Source: Hymenopellis radicata | Taxonomy: Eukaryota > Basidiomycota > Agaricomycetes > Agaricales > Physalacriaceae | NCBI GenBank assembly: GCA_015501595.1 | Contig: JADNRX010000641.1 | Span: forward strand, 1-28,218 | Length of the DNA: 28,218 bases | Direction of reading: 5' to 3' | Part shown: positions 8,036 to 18,197 of the stretch, piece after piece | How the letters are laid out: every line of letters begins with the position of its first letter | How positions within the stretch are numbered: position 1 is the stretch's first letter | Position numbers and translations under genes: made by a program | The notes under the pieces: model-generated | Seen by the model: only the letters and a program-made list of their open reading frames with translations | Database searches by the model: none | Told to the model about the DNA's origin: nothing

Positions 8036-11000
8036 ATGCCGTCTTTAAGGCTCACAGCGTTTGCTCAGCGTAGAGGTGGGAATCTTCACCTTCTTCAAGC
8101 CTCAATACGTCCGGCACCGTGTCGGCATCTCTTAGCTCCTCCCACCACTACCGATACGAGTTGTCAATCGCTGCCTGGCTCAGCCGGCATGCATCCTGCG
8201 TATCAAGCTGAAACTATACCGTGGCATTGTAAGTTATACGCAAGCCGTCTGAAGTGCTGCTCACCATATCTCTATAGTATTTGCTCGGCATGTCCAGATC
8301 ACATCTACGTCCTCCAGCGACGAGTCCGAGTTCGCCCTACAGGGCTCGTCAACGATGGAGGCAAGGGACGCCGACTGCACTGTATTCGCCCGCTCACTTG
8401 CATCCACCATTGCTGATGACGCGGAGAGAAGGCGGTCCACAGTCCCGAAACCGAACGCGTCAATACAGGCTTGGAGAGACCTTGGCGTCAATGATGATGC
8501 TCTCTTTCCAGACGAGTACCTCAGCAGAGTCGTAGGAATGCACCACCAATCCGCTATGGTCCGTGATCCGCACAAGTATACGCAGAAAGTGACCTGGGAG
8601 AACAAGTACTCCGCAACGATTGGTGCTCATCGCGCCGTATCGGCTCTTCTGGTGGTCGTTATGACGGAGCCTCCAAATCAGTTGCAGTTCCTTACAGCAT
8701 TACTACGCCTGGCTCAAGGCCTCAAAGTCAACCTGGCCGCTATGGCGGGGTTGCATTATAGTCTACCGCCGAGGCGTATGTTCTTCCCTCGATTTAGTCC
8801 GTTGTCATGCTAAACTCACTTGAAGGCTCCTACGAGAAGGATTACGAGCAGGGGATTATTGCATATATCAACCTAACCCTGTCCAATTTCCTCCTTGTCA
8901 ATATCATCTTAGCAGTTGGGCGAGAGCGCGATTGCCATTCAGATCTTCTTCGTCTTTCGCGGCAGTCACAGTCATGGAGTCCGCCACTGGACACCAGTCA
9001 TACCGGCGATCCCCGTGATGCTGCCGGCTTCGAGGATCGCCTCCATCACAGTTTTTGGCGTACCATGAGTGACGGACCCCGTCCTCCTCAATCCGAGCTA
9101 CTGGAAAAGATGCATCACTACAGTCATCGTTGCTTCAACTTTCTAGTATCCTGGTACGCAGTCATGATGGAGTCTTTCGTTACGAGACGCGCGTTGGATA
9201 GGACATATCCAGTCTATTTCGGCCCTGAACAGTTGACGGCCGTGATCCTGTTGCAACTACAGAATCTAGGCAGTGCATTCAATGTGCACTCTCTAGACGC
9301 ATCCGATCCAGTGGCGTTCGTCCACCGATTTAATACGCCATCATCATCGTCGGCGGCTTTACCCATGGTTCGCGGGTCTCTTGCAGCCGCTCCAGTCCCA
9401 TTCCTCTCGTTACCGCCAGAGCTACATCTCCATATACTTTCCTATCTCCCGACTCGTGCCTTGTTGTCCATCATGCGCGTTTGTACCCAGATGCGGAATG
9501 TCTGTCCCGAGCTCATCTACACGGACCCCATGGGTATCATTGACGATTTTCATCCGGTCTATCATAATCTTTCGCATGATCCCGGAGTCCCGGATGTCAT
9601 CTCCAGGCGCTTCTCAAAGCTCTTTGCGCTTCTCTTAGCTCGGCCAGAGTTATGCTCGCGGCTGCGTACATTCACTCTTCGAACGTGTGAAGACCCAAGT
9701 TTCAAATACGGGTTCACTACCAACGATCCCATTGTCGAACGCATGATCAACCTATCGCATCTCGACCTGCTTGTCCCACATCCTATCTGCACCCAATGTG
9801 CCGCCCGAGACTCCTTATGGTGCAAAGAAAGACTCCAGCATGTCATCCCTGATATCATTCGCCGTTGGCCTTGTCTTCGGGCCTTGACTATTTCCTATCT
9901 TCCTCGGGACGTCGTTTCTTCGTTGGACCATGACGCCGCTGAGTCTTCGTCCGGAGCACAGCGTGATTCTTCATGGAGTCTCCAGTCGCTTACAGTCAAG
10001 CAGCCTGAGTGGCGCCGAAATGCCCCTCCGGCAGAGCAACAAGACCTCATTTCCCTACGCCACCTGGTTGCAATGGGTGCTAGTCACGTCCACGAGTGTC
10101 GGGTGTTTGCGGGTACTCGCGGGTGTACCCGCACTCAACACCCGAGTGCCGGGTGTTTACCCTAAACGGGTAGGGTGTCTTGACAGGTGCCCACCCGGGT
10201 GCGGGTGTCAGCCTCTGGGCCACGAGTACCCACCGGCAGACACCCGGGTGGACACTCGTGTTTTTTGTGTATTTTTACCGATTTTATTTTGATTTTTTTG
10301 AGTAGAAAAACGACGCGCACGAGGATTTCTCGCGATCCGGCGAATCGGGCCGAGTTCCGCAAGTACGCGTAAGCGTGTGATCGTGCATGTTTTATCTCTC
10401 TCTCTTGCCACCACCTACCCGTACCTGTTGCTCGACTTTAAGTCGGCGACCGTAGCACTGTTGCTCGACTCCGCGTCGGCAGCCACCGCACCCGCGCTCG
10501 ACTTTGAGTCGGCGTCACTGGACCAGGAGACGACTCACAGTGGTCTCCACGGACGCGTAAGCCCCCGCAAACGGGTAGCAAACGAAGACTGCGGGGACTA
10601 TGAGTCGTGACGCTACCCGCCGCGCTCAACAGCGCGCTTGAAGAGCGGGGCGGGGGATTATGGGCTGCCACGTCGCCTGCAGGTGACGTGGCAGATTTTG
10701 TGCGTATTTTTCTATTTCTTTTACTTTCTTTTCGCATTGGCGGCGCTTGCAGGCGCCGTCGTCTTGTTATACTGATCATACACTGTAGATATATCCCTCC
10801 TTGCGGGTAAGCCCTCGAACGAGGCACCATCTCCTCACTCCATCCCAACCCATCTTCCTCCTACACCCTCCTCATCTCGGTCACATCATGCACCGCCTCT
10901 GCTCCCCTCGCAATGGCTGGGGGATGCGGACGGCGCATGAAACAAATTGAGTGGGGGTGCAAGACGAGGAAGAGGGTGGGTGTACTCGTGTACACCCGCC

Positions 11001-12137
11001 ACCCTACACGAGTGTCTGCGCACTCGTGTGTGCGAGACACTCGCGAATGGGTGTTGCACTCGAGTAGAGTACTCGGGTGTTATGCGAGTGCGGCTGTCCG
11101 CCCCGGAGCCACGAGTGACCCGCCCCGCGAATGCGAGTGCACTCGGGTGGGCACTCGTGGACATGTCTAATGGGTGCACACGCCCTACGTCGGTTGGATC
11201 TCCATCCGCAATCTCTGGGCGCTATCGGAGGAGATCTTGGGATGTTTCCTCTCTGTCCCCTGGTCGAGCACTTTAGCATTCGCTCCGCATTAACTGGACC
11301 CTCGTTAAAAAATCTTTTGGAGCAATGCTTTCCAGCCATCACCTTCCTGCACGCATCCTTTGATACGGCCTTCGCAGCTTTCGGCATCGGCATTTTTGTT
11401 GAAGATTTTGAACGCCTTGATTTATCGGAGTGCAAGCTCCTTCGACGTGCTGCTGTTGATCTTTATCCGATCAGTGGGTTTCCGCCCTGTGTAGAGAGCT
11501 TGGATTTGGGACTGGGATCCAACCTGAATCACGTCTGGGCGACTTCGCTTACCATAAAGGCTGTCCAACTGCCCCAAACATTGGCTTATCGCGATGGACC
11601 TGATGGAAATGAAGAGGCTCGCATTGCGTTTGGAAGCTTGGGACGCGCGTTCCCTAACTTGTATTGCTTGGACATATTTGTCAGTGGTTACTCAAAGGAC
11701 AAGGACAAGGATATCATGATGGTACATCGTCGCTCCTTTCTATTCCATGCACTTCTGACACTGCCTTCCTTAAGGATACCCTTAGTAGCATTGTAGCTAA
11801 CTCACTACCGAACCTAGGCATCTTGATTCTCGAAATTTACCGCGGGATGCTCAGTTTCCGGCTTCGTCGAAGCGACTTTCCAATTGATGACGGGGCCGAC
11901 CGTCGCCAACATGATTACGCCGTCGTCTTCTTTCGCGCTTGTCCCTCACTGAACATCATTTCTTTCAATGGCGCACCTTTTGATGACACTCCTGCCTTCA
12001 TTCAACCGGATCATGTATGGAGACGTGCAACGGTTGACGGAGAAGTAGAAGCGCTGATGACGGCAAGGGAATCTGTGGCGTGGAAGATCGGCCAGTCTCG
12101 CAGGATCGATAAGTCCAAGGCGCGTTGGTTGGTGTGA
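8036..12137 (+). CDS. F-box / leucine-rich protein gene, interrupted by a hAT-like insertion
   Basis: Coding segments are 8036-8228, 8278-8775, 8826-10080, 11178-11721 and 11775-12137. Skipping 10081-11177 (the element plus one copy of its target duplication) gives 2853 nt, 950 codons plus stop, all in frame. The F-box is at about residues 420-460 (PFLSLPPELHLHILSYLP, then RVCTQMRNV). The part after it is leucine-rich and of the kind used by F-box proteins to hold substrates (LRHLVAMG, ALRRLDLHPQ, LVEHFSIRS, LYCLDIF). An F-box normally docks on Skp1 in an SCF ubiquitin ligase. The N-terminal 400 residues are unusual: the first 40 are arginine-rich, and residues 110-400 (for example AWRDLGVNDDALFPDEYLSRV) match nothing I know. 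As it stands, translation would run into the element and stop at 10165, leaving the F-box but losing the C-terminal third of the protein. Confidence 0.78.
10073..10080. repeat. 8-nt target site duplication, left copy
   Basis: ATGGGTGC, identical to 11170-11177, immediately left of the hAT-like element. Confidence 0.85.
10431..10514 (+). repeat. 33-nt tandem repeat with a CTCGACT..AGTCGGCG core
   Basis: Three cores start exactly 33 nt apart at 10431, 10464 and 10497: CTCGACTTTAAGTCGGCG, CTCGACTCCGCGTCGGCA and CTCGACTTTGAGTCGGCG. Each core is itself an imperfect inverted repeat (CGACT..AGTCG). Internal to the hAT-like element. Confidence 0.75.
10665..10694. repeat. 30-nt near-perfect palindrome
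   Basis: CTGCCACGTCGCCTG followed by CAGGTGACGTGGCAG; the halves are reverse complements except at one pair. A second, 18-nt palindrome (CGGCGCTTG/CAGGCGCCG, one mismatch) lies near 10741-10758. Both are inside the hAT-like element and may act in transposase binding or as hairpins; that is inference. Confidence 0.8.
11170..11177. repeat. 8-nt target site duplication, right copy
   Basis: ATGGGTGC, identical to 10073-10080. The coding sequence resumes immediately after it. Confidence 0.85.
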
Positions 12138-13196
12138 CTGAGGAACTCATAGCCATTATCTCGAACTTATCCGTGATTCTTTTGATACCATGCCCCTGAT
12201 GATAAACGTACTACTACTTGGGTCGCTGTACGCCGTGAAGTATAAGTACCTTCGCCATCATCTGAATAGAATTTGTTGTTCGAGTCTATCTCCGATTCTA
12301 ATTGCGGACGATAAGTGTCGTAGGATAGCTGGATGGACATCCGTAGCGATCGTTGTAGCGACAATGGGTATCGACTTAGTACTTCTTGTGACAAGAACAT
12401 GACCTGCTCTGAGAATGAGATAATGCAAGGAGTTGGATACCATGACTGACAAAACGTCCAACAGGTACATAATAGAAGCTCGAACGAATAGTAATATGCG
12501 CCACACGACTGACCGGTCATGTGATCAAGTCTTTGGTTCGAATTCGGCTTCAGGGCGTGACAGCCTTTGTTGACCCACGACAAGACAACTTTTCCCACAC
12601 GTTAAAGGATTACGAAGACCTCGAAAGCCAGTCCAATTTCGAAGACCCATTGCATGTGGTTGTAGGTTTCCGTCAACCACTCATTAGGTTGTAGACGACA
12701 TTGTCATTGAACTTGACGATGTGTTATCCTTCGGCAGGATAAAAGCCCTCTCCGTCATTTCCTAGTACTCGCACCTCAAGTTGTGTCTGTGACACGATAG
12801 TAACATCATCATAACATTCACTCACATACCCCGTCGAGGCACCTCCTATGTTCATTACCATCAACAACTACAATCATCCAGAGATTCACTCCAGAAACGA
12901 CACAAGGATTGTCGAGGCCCTTCTGTATTTTCAATTTTGGACCGTTACCCTCTTAGGTCTCACCGCCCTCGAATTATCTACCGTCCTCAGCTTTCCAGGA
13001 CAGCACTTCCACATACACCACTACGTGAAAAGGCACGCAAGGGGTTTACAACATGAGGGATGTTCTAGTAGTCATGCTTCGGGTACGAATGGCTCAAGCT
13101 GCTTCAGCGTATTTATACCATCCTGAATCATGATGTTCGTTGAACAACTCCACTACATGCATAAATGCATTTTACGATGATCTCTGGCTTGAAATA
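12138..13196. other. Sparse region, possible eroded membrane-protein fragments
   Basis: No gene can be assembled. A plus-strand frame at 12190-12402 contains CRRIAGWTSVAIVVATMGID followed by LVLLVTRT, which loosely resembles the Cys-Trp...LRT helix region of DUF6533 proteins, but no flanking exon supports it. A hydrophobic frame at 12848-13126 has no recognisable domain. The F-box gene (plus) and the pectin lyase gene (minus) both end at the borders of this region. Confidence 0.35.
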
Positions 13197-15179
13197 CTAG
13201 TTGACAATGCCTACACCAGCATTCGCTTGCACGTAGGCGCCCACGGCGCTCGCCGCCATCGGCGATATTCCTTTCGACACGGACTATCACGGGTGTTAGT
13301 CTCCATAAACGACGCTGGGGTATGGACATACGTCGGTGAATCCATTGAGAGCATTGGCGACGGCGCCCGACACGGAGCCGGATGAGAGTCTATGATAGAC
13401 ACATTTCGTTCATTGCAGCTTTTCAAGGGAAAGGGAAGACTCCGTACAAAGTGTTGGTAACACAGCTCCGCCCGAGGGAGGAGGAACACGCAGAAGCCTC
13501 GGAGGAGGTTTGGGGGAAGTAGAATTCGCCAGAGTCGGAGAGGATGGGAGTGGTCACCTGCCCAGATATAGAAGGTGAGGGAAAGAGAGAGGGGGGGGAG
13601 GCGTACCGTGTTGAAGTAGTTACCCTCGACGAGGACTTTGGATCCTGTGCCGGGATCGATGGCGTGGCCCGCGACAGAAACTGATATGTTCGGCGTTGTT
13701 ACACGGGTATGAAACGATGATGATGCGGGGCATACCGAAGTACTGGGTGGGAAGAAAGGTGAGTAGAAAGAACGAGTTCAGATGGGATGAGACAACGTAC
13801 GTTGTTGTAGATGTGGATGTCCTGGTAGTATCCGCTGGTGCCCTGAAACGCTTTCGTGTCAGGAATGAAATCACAGAGAGAAGGAGAATCGCCACTCCAA
13901 GCTGTCGAGGAATTAGTTCAAATTCAGTAGTTATACACATGGTCACAAACCTTCGGACCACGGCCAGAGGTCATATACATGCTAATCAATGTGCGCTCCA
14001 TCAGCAACACACCAGTTCGCTGTAAGGAAAGCACGCAACTAGTTGAGAGCGAACGTGATCACATCGCCGCTTCCAGTAAAGTACGCTGCCCAATAATGAC
14101 ATCCTTCCAGGGAGTTCAGGTTAACGAACCAATAACATCTTGAGAGTAGAGAACGAACCGTTGCAAGTAGCAGAGTAAGTTCCTTGACCGTTGAAGACGT
14201 TGTTTGAGAACGTCGTATGGGTGACAGCGCCGTAGCCCTATAGCAGTGGGTGATGGAAGGAGTGAAGGAATGAAGAAGCGCATACGGTTACGACCATCTG
14301 TCTGCCGATGTGTTGGAACTAGGCGAGATCATTAGGATTCGTCGTCCATGAACCGCATAACCACGTACGTAGTTGTGGTCGACCTGTCATACCGTCCCGT
14401 CAGACAAGGTGTAGCTGAGTATGAGGCGGCCACGTACCCAGATGTAGCTTCCGCCGTCGATTTGGAGTGCGTCTCCGCCCTAATCGAATCGCAGGATCAA
14501 TCCGATTCAACGAAGAAAGAAGGAAATGCCCTACCCAGACATATTGCGCATTAATGTCGGCTGCGAGTTCATGTTGCTGAGTCTCAGTTGAAATAAAGAA
14601 CGACACGACGAACGTACTGATGCGGATATTCTGGATGATAATGTTGCTAGCGCCGGTAATCTTGAGGCCTTTGCCTTTACTATAAACACAATAAGTGATG
14701 GCTTAGGCATATGCAGGAAGAGACTAACATTCCAGCGTTACTTCCTTTCCCAAGAAGAGTCTTGTTACTTGCGACTTTGAGCGGCGTGAGTCCAGCGGTG
14801 TAATAGGTCGCCGTGCCCGTCGCAGCATCTGCTTCGTAGTTCTCACACCCTAAGAGAGTTTATCACCCACACCTCAGCAGACGAAAACATACTTACAGCT
14901 GTTCTGGTCTATAGCCAACTGCGGATTGGGCGAGCACGTCCAGGGCTTGCATATTTTACCCGTCGTGGTTCCTTCATTGGATGTAAAGTCAAACACCGAA
15001 GTGAGCACTATAGTGCGTGCCGTGCTATCGCTGAGCCACGTCGTCAGCTCCGCCAAAGAGGAGGGTGTAGCTGCGGTAGCACTTCCACCGCCAGTGGTGC
15101 CCGTTGCCTGGCCGAAGGGGGTTCCGACCGCCAAAGCAGCGGGAAGAAGGGATAGGAGGAAGAGGGAGAGTGGAAGCAT
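13197..15179 (-). CDS. Secreted pectin lyase (polysaccharide lyase family 1)
   Basis: Sixteen exons on the minus strand join in frame: 15179-14897, 14849-14729, 14679-14618, 14560-14535, 14479-14438, 14384-14370, 14318-14286, 14237-14159, 14103-14040, 13981-13951, 13842-13801, 13742-13736, 13680-13607, 13557-13448, 13389-13332 and 13283-13197. They give 377 residues. An N-terminal signal peptide is clear (MLPLSLFLLSLLPAALA). Family landmarks in order are GTTGGGSAT, ARTIVLTSVFDF, DQNSWCENYEAD, GKGLKITGASNIIIQNIRI, DINAQYVWGGDALQIDG, WVDHNYFQHIGRQMVV (residues 178-193), SGRGPK (Arg249 and Lys252, the Arg-x-x-Lys pair conserved in pectin lyases) and HAIDPGTGSKVLVEGNYF. The fold is a parallel beta-helix that cuts methyl-esterified homogalacturonan by beta-elimination outside the cell. 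The stop follows a C-terminal GVGIVN. The length is normal for the family and I see no defect. Confidence 0.93.
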
Positions 15180-15876
15180 TTTGTGCAGTAAACCGATACA
15201 TGCATGTGCGATATCCGTTCTTTATAGTAGCCAGCGGTAGAAGTAGACGGAAAAATGAAAGCATGCTAGGTCCACCACGCGTCTCGGGCTCTACAGGACG
15301 TCCTCGGGTCCATGTGCATTCTGAGAGGAGCCGAGTTTGTTTTTGAATGCCCGCCGCCGCGGTAAGACTGTCGCCCGCCGTGCCCAGCAACCAAGCTCCG
15401 AACCAGTCCGAAACGAACAACGGAAAGAAAGTTTTTACCTGAAGAAAAAGATGAGGGAATAACGCGACATTCAACCGTCTGAGGGAGAGGATGGTTCACC
15501 TGAGGAAAATATCAATAAAAACCCGGGCCGCCGATTCCGGAGATAACCGGTAACTCTGATCCTCTTTCCCTCATCATGCCGCCCATGCTACGCGTGCTAG
15601 AGCCTACGACATACCACGAGTGTATATCTACGCGTGTACTGAGTCATCTGACCGCCCACAGCAGCTCAGTGCGACGGGCCGGCCATCGCAAGTCGTCTGA
15701 ACAGTAAGTATCGGTCGCGCACCACACCCGGACTTTCTCCAGCGCAGGCTTTAGCACATAGCGTGCTGATAATTGAAAGTCCGAACACTCGCCATTGAGG
15801 ATCATGTCTGTGCGTAAAAGCCTTAAATTGCTTCCAATTGAAATCGAAACGCTAGTCTTAGTCTACATATTCTGCT
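15180..15876. other. Upstream region of the pectin lyase gene
   Basis: No gene is visible. It should hold the pectin lyase promoter and the 3' flank of the MFS transporter gene, both on the minus strand. Open frames here overlap the pectin lyase start in other frames and are not supported. Confidence 0.5.
15220..15226 (-). promoter_or_regulatory. Putative TATA box of the pectin lyase gene
   Basis: TATAAAG on the minus strand, about 41 nt upstream of the pectin lyase start codon. The position is plausible for a fungal TATA element with a short leader. Confidence 0.45.
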
Positions 15877-17889
15877 CTACAAGACTTCCTTGGTGGAAGG
15901 AACATCTTCGCATAGACCCATGTCCGACGTATCCCATCCATTCTCCTCCAAATACTTCTTGAATAGCGCATCCTCGTTCTCCAACTGCGCATCGCGGTCC
16001 GGGATGAGGAACCAGACGACGAGCGTACCCAGAACGCATATAGCGGAGGCTACAAGGAAGATCGCCTGCTGCCCCTTCACCGTCGTGTCGAACTTGTCCA
16101 TAATAATGGGGAACACTTGCGTACCGCTAGGTGCACGTATGAGTGAAATCAATCAACTTACAGCAAATACGATTAACACTCACAGAGCAGCGCCTGCTTT
16201 TCCAACTGCCGCAGAAAACCCGAGGAAGTGACCTCGAACGGGAGTGGGGAAGGACTCGCTGGAGACGAGGAAGTTGCAGTTCTAGAAGTAACTTTTGAGT
16301 GGGAGGGCAGTGGACAGCAAAGGACCAACGTACACCAGGTCCCACGGACAAGAAAACTCTGGAACAGACCGAATAGGACGACAAAGGCAGGGAAGGTCGC
16401 CTGTAAAGGAATCATGGCACCGCCAATGATGAATCCAAAAACGGAGACGATGGCGAAACCCAATGCATATGTCTGTCTACGTCCAATGCGGTCGATGAGG
16501 AATCCACTGTCATCTTAAATGAGACAGCGTTCTATGAAGCGAAAGAGACGCACCCGAAGATAGCGCCTGGTAACGCAAACGCGTTCACAAGAGCCGACCA
16601 TCCTGTACTCGACAACAGTGTGTTTGAGTCGGAGAATCCTGAAACGATAGTAGGTGCTAGAAGATTGAATGCTGAAAAAAAGATCAGATATCACACAGTC
16701 ACTACAACAATAATGCGCACGATAGACAACGACGTCGCTGTGAAGTAATGTAAGACGCGCATACGAAGTGGATGAAACGGTTACATACTAAAGGAACCAA
16801 GCACTGCAGCATCCGAGAAGAGGAAGCCAGTAGCGACGTACGGCAAGCTTGAGAGGAAACTTGCGTTGAATGGCGTGTTTGTGATACTGCGTAGAGTTGA
16901 CGAGACGCATACGAAAGAAGAAAATCACGAGAGGGAGCTACAGTTCATGGATGTCAAAGGAAGCCAGCCAGACCGAAGGGTGTATGGAACATACAACGAT
17001 ACCAATCCCGAAACATATCCTCCATATACCGTCAGAGGCTTTGCTGTGATAGGCGGCAATGACGATGATGGAGACGATAGAAGACCCGACAAATCCGGAC
17101 ACAATAGCGACATTGGTCGCACTGGCAACGAGGACACCGCGCTTTTTCTGCACACTACGATAAAGGTCAGTCGACGAGAAGTACCAAAAGTAAATGATAC
17201 ATACTACGGAGTCTCATCTGCGGCTTCCACGGCTTGCGCAGTACAAACAGCGTATTCGCCACCGGCACCGACCCCCGCCACACCTCTCGCGACAACCATC
17301 ATCCACAACATTCCCGTCGGAGTCGTTCCATGACTCGCAGTCGCAAGCACGATACCCAAAACGAGGAACGCAGTCGTCGCGATGATACCCAGCTTCCTTC
17401 CCCAACGGTCGATGCAAAGCCCAAAGAAGATCATACCAACAACATCGCCGACCAGGATACTATTGCTCAAGCGAGCTTTCATTTCCGTTGTCTGCGCGTC
17501 CGGGTAGAGTGCAGCGAGAACCGGGTTCATGTAACCGATGATCTGAATGTTGTAGCTGGACCGAACGTGAACAACTCTGAGGGTAGAAAATCATAGAAAT
17601 AAGACCGCACCCATCGGAGAATAAGGCTATTCCAGCGACGAGAACGTTGAACACGGCCGAGAAGTTGCTGATGGGCTTTGATTCCGAGCTGCCGCGAGGG
17701 AGAACTGCTGTCGTGTATGCCGAGTCGGTGGAAGCCTTGTCGTCGAAGGTTGTGTGCTCTCGCTGTTGTTCATGCTGATCAGAGATGAGGGCCGACTCAT
17801 CCAGGAATGACCCTCGCTAGCCCACCTTTAAGTCAACCCTTCGCGTGCATATCAAATCTCCTACGAACGTTGCCCATGAACATTGACAT
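15877..17889 (-). CDS. MFS transporter, Git1/phosphate-transporter type, with one apparent frameshift
   Basis: Ten exons on the minus strand: 17889-17869, 17816-17611, 17555-17205, 17154-16995, 16937-16789, 16737-16721 (17 nt), 16671-16554, 16506-16334, 16281-16184 and 16126-15877. They total 1543 nt, one base more than 514 codons. The sequence reads as a 12-helix major facilitator: DGYNIQIIGYMNP, the loop motif DRWGRK, GVGAGGEYAV, WFLYDVVVYPFNLLAPTIVSG, DRIGRRQ, GPGNCNFLVSSESFPTPVRG and a soluble acidic tail. It resembles fungal transporters of glycerophosphodiesters or phosphate (Git1 family) and would sit in the plasma membrane. The frame breaks within exon 8 near 16353-16357 (AGTTTTC on the coding strand), where one extra base separates QSF from LSVGPG. 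This is a recent null mutation or a homopolymer error. The first exon is the least certain. Confidence 0.8.
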
Positions 17890-17943
17890 TGATAGAAAGA
17901 GATGGTCGTGTGAGCAATTTAAAATTTGCGAGATCTGCGATCG

Positions 17944-17949
17944 CACGTG
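17944..17949. promoter_or_regulatory. CACGTG E-box (Pho4/NUC-1-type site)
   Basis: A perfect palindromic CACGTG, 55 nt from the transporter start. In yeast Pho4 and Neurospora NUC-1 this is the core site for phosphate-starvation induction. Use of the site here is inferred from the genes on either side. Confidence 0.5.
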
Positions 17950-18144
17950 CTTGACACTTTATCGCAAAGTCGCGTCCTGAATCCCGGTCAATTCGCCCTG
18001 ATTTCCGTGCCTGCTCTTGGTTCTTACCAACGACCAGCATCTCCTCGATGTTATCTGCCAGCAATCGGGTTTTGAGCGTCCTTTCCGGTACCTATTTCAA
18101 GTTTCACTGCTACGTTTTTTTTATGCATGGTAAGGGACACATAG

Positions 18145-18150
18145 CACGTT
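18145..18150 (+). promoter_or_regulatory. CACGTT, second Pho4-type half-match
   Basis: CACGTT is the lower-affinity Pho4 site in yeast. It lies about 48 nt before the PhoD start codon. Confidence 0.35.
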
Positions 18151-18197
18151 ATAGAGGTTGTGCTCACCTTCATTTCCGTGGCGGTTGACAGCTTCCT

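Larger units (their letters stand above)
10081..11169. mobile_element. hAT-like non-autonomous transposon (1089 bp) inside the F-box gene
   Basis: Flanked by ATGGGTGC on both sides. The left end reads TAGTCACGTCCACGAGTG and the right end, reverse complemented, TAGACATGTCCACGAGTG (16 of 18 identical). Both subterminal zones are packed with CGGGTG and CACTCG motifs (about 10095-10255 and 10975-11160). The interior holds a 33-nt tandem repeat, a 30-nt near-palindrome at 10665-10694 and AT-rich stretches, but no transposase. The design matches the element at 4246-5468 (TAG ends, 8-nt duplication, CGGGT-rich borders), although the sequences differ. Confidence 0.88.
17890..18197. promoter_or_regulatory. 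Divergent promoter shared by the MFS transporter and PhoD genes
   Basis: 308 nt separate the two start codons, which point away from each other. The interval contains CACGTG and CACGTT. No other gene fits here. Confidence 0.6.

Noticed and set aside
12530..12560. tRNA-like GGTTCGAATTC
   Set aside because: The flanking bases do not pair as a T stem, and no D arm, anticodon arm or acceptor stem can be drawn around it.
12167..12598. 143-codon open frame on the minus strand
   Set aside because: No recognisable domain, no signal or helix pattern and no exon partners; likely chance.
13620..13961. 113-codon open frame on the minus strand as a separate gene
   Set aside because: It runs through pectin lyase introns and reads the exons in the wrong frame.
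16789..16937. Alternative frame of the MFS exon reading SLPYVATGFLFSDAAVLGS
   Set aside because: Attractive by eye, but the other frame (LPLVIFFFRMRLVNSTQYHK) matches the transporter family and joins in phase through a 17-nt exon to YPFNLLAPTIVSG.
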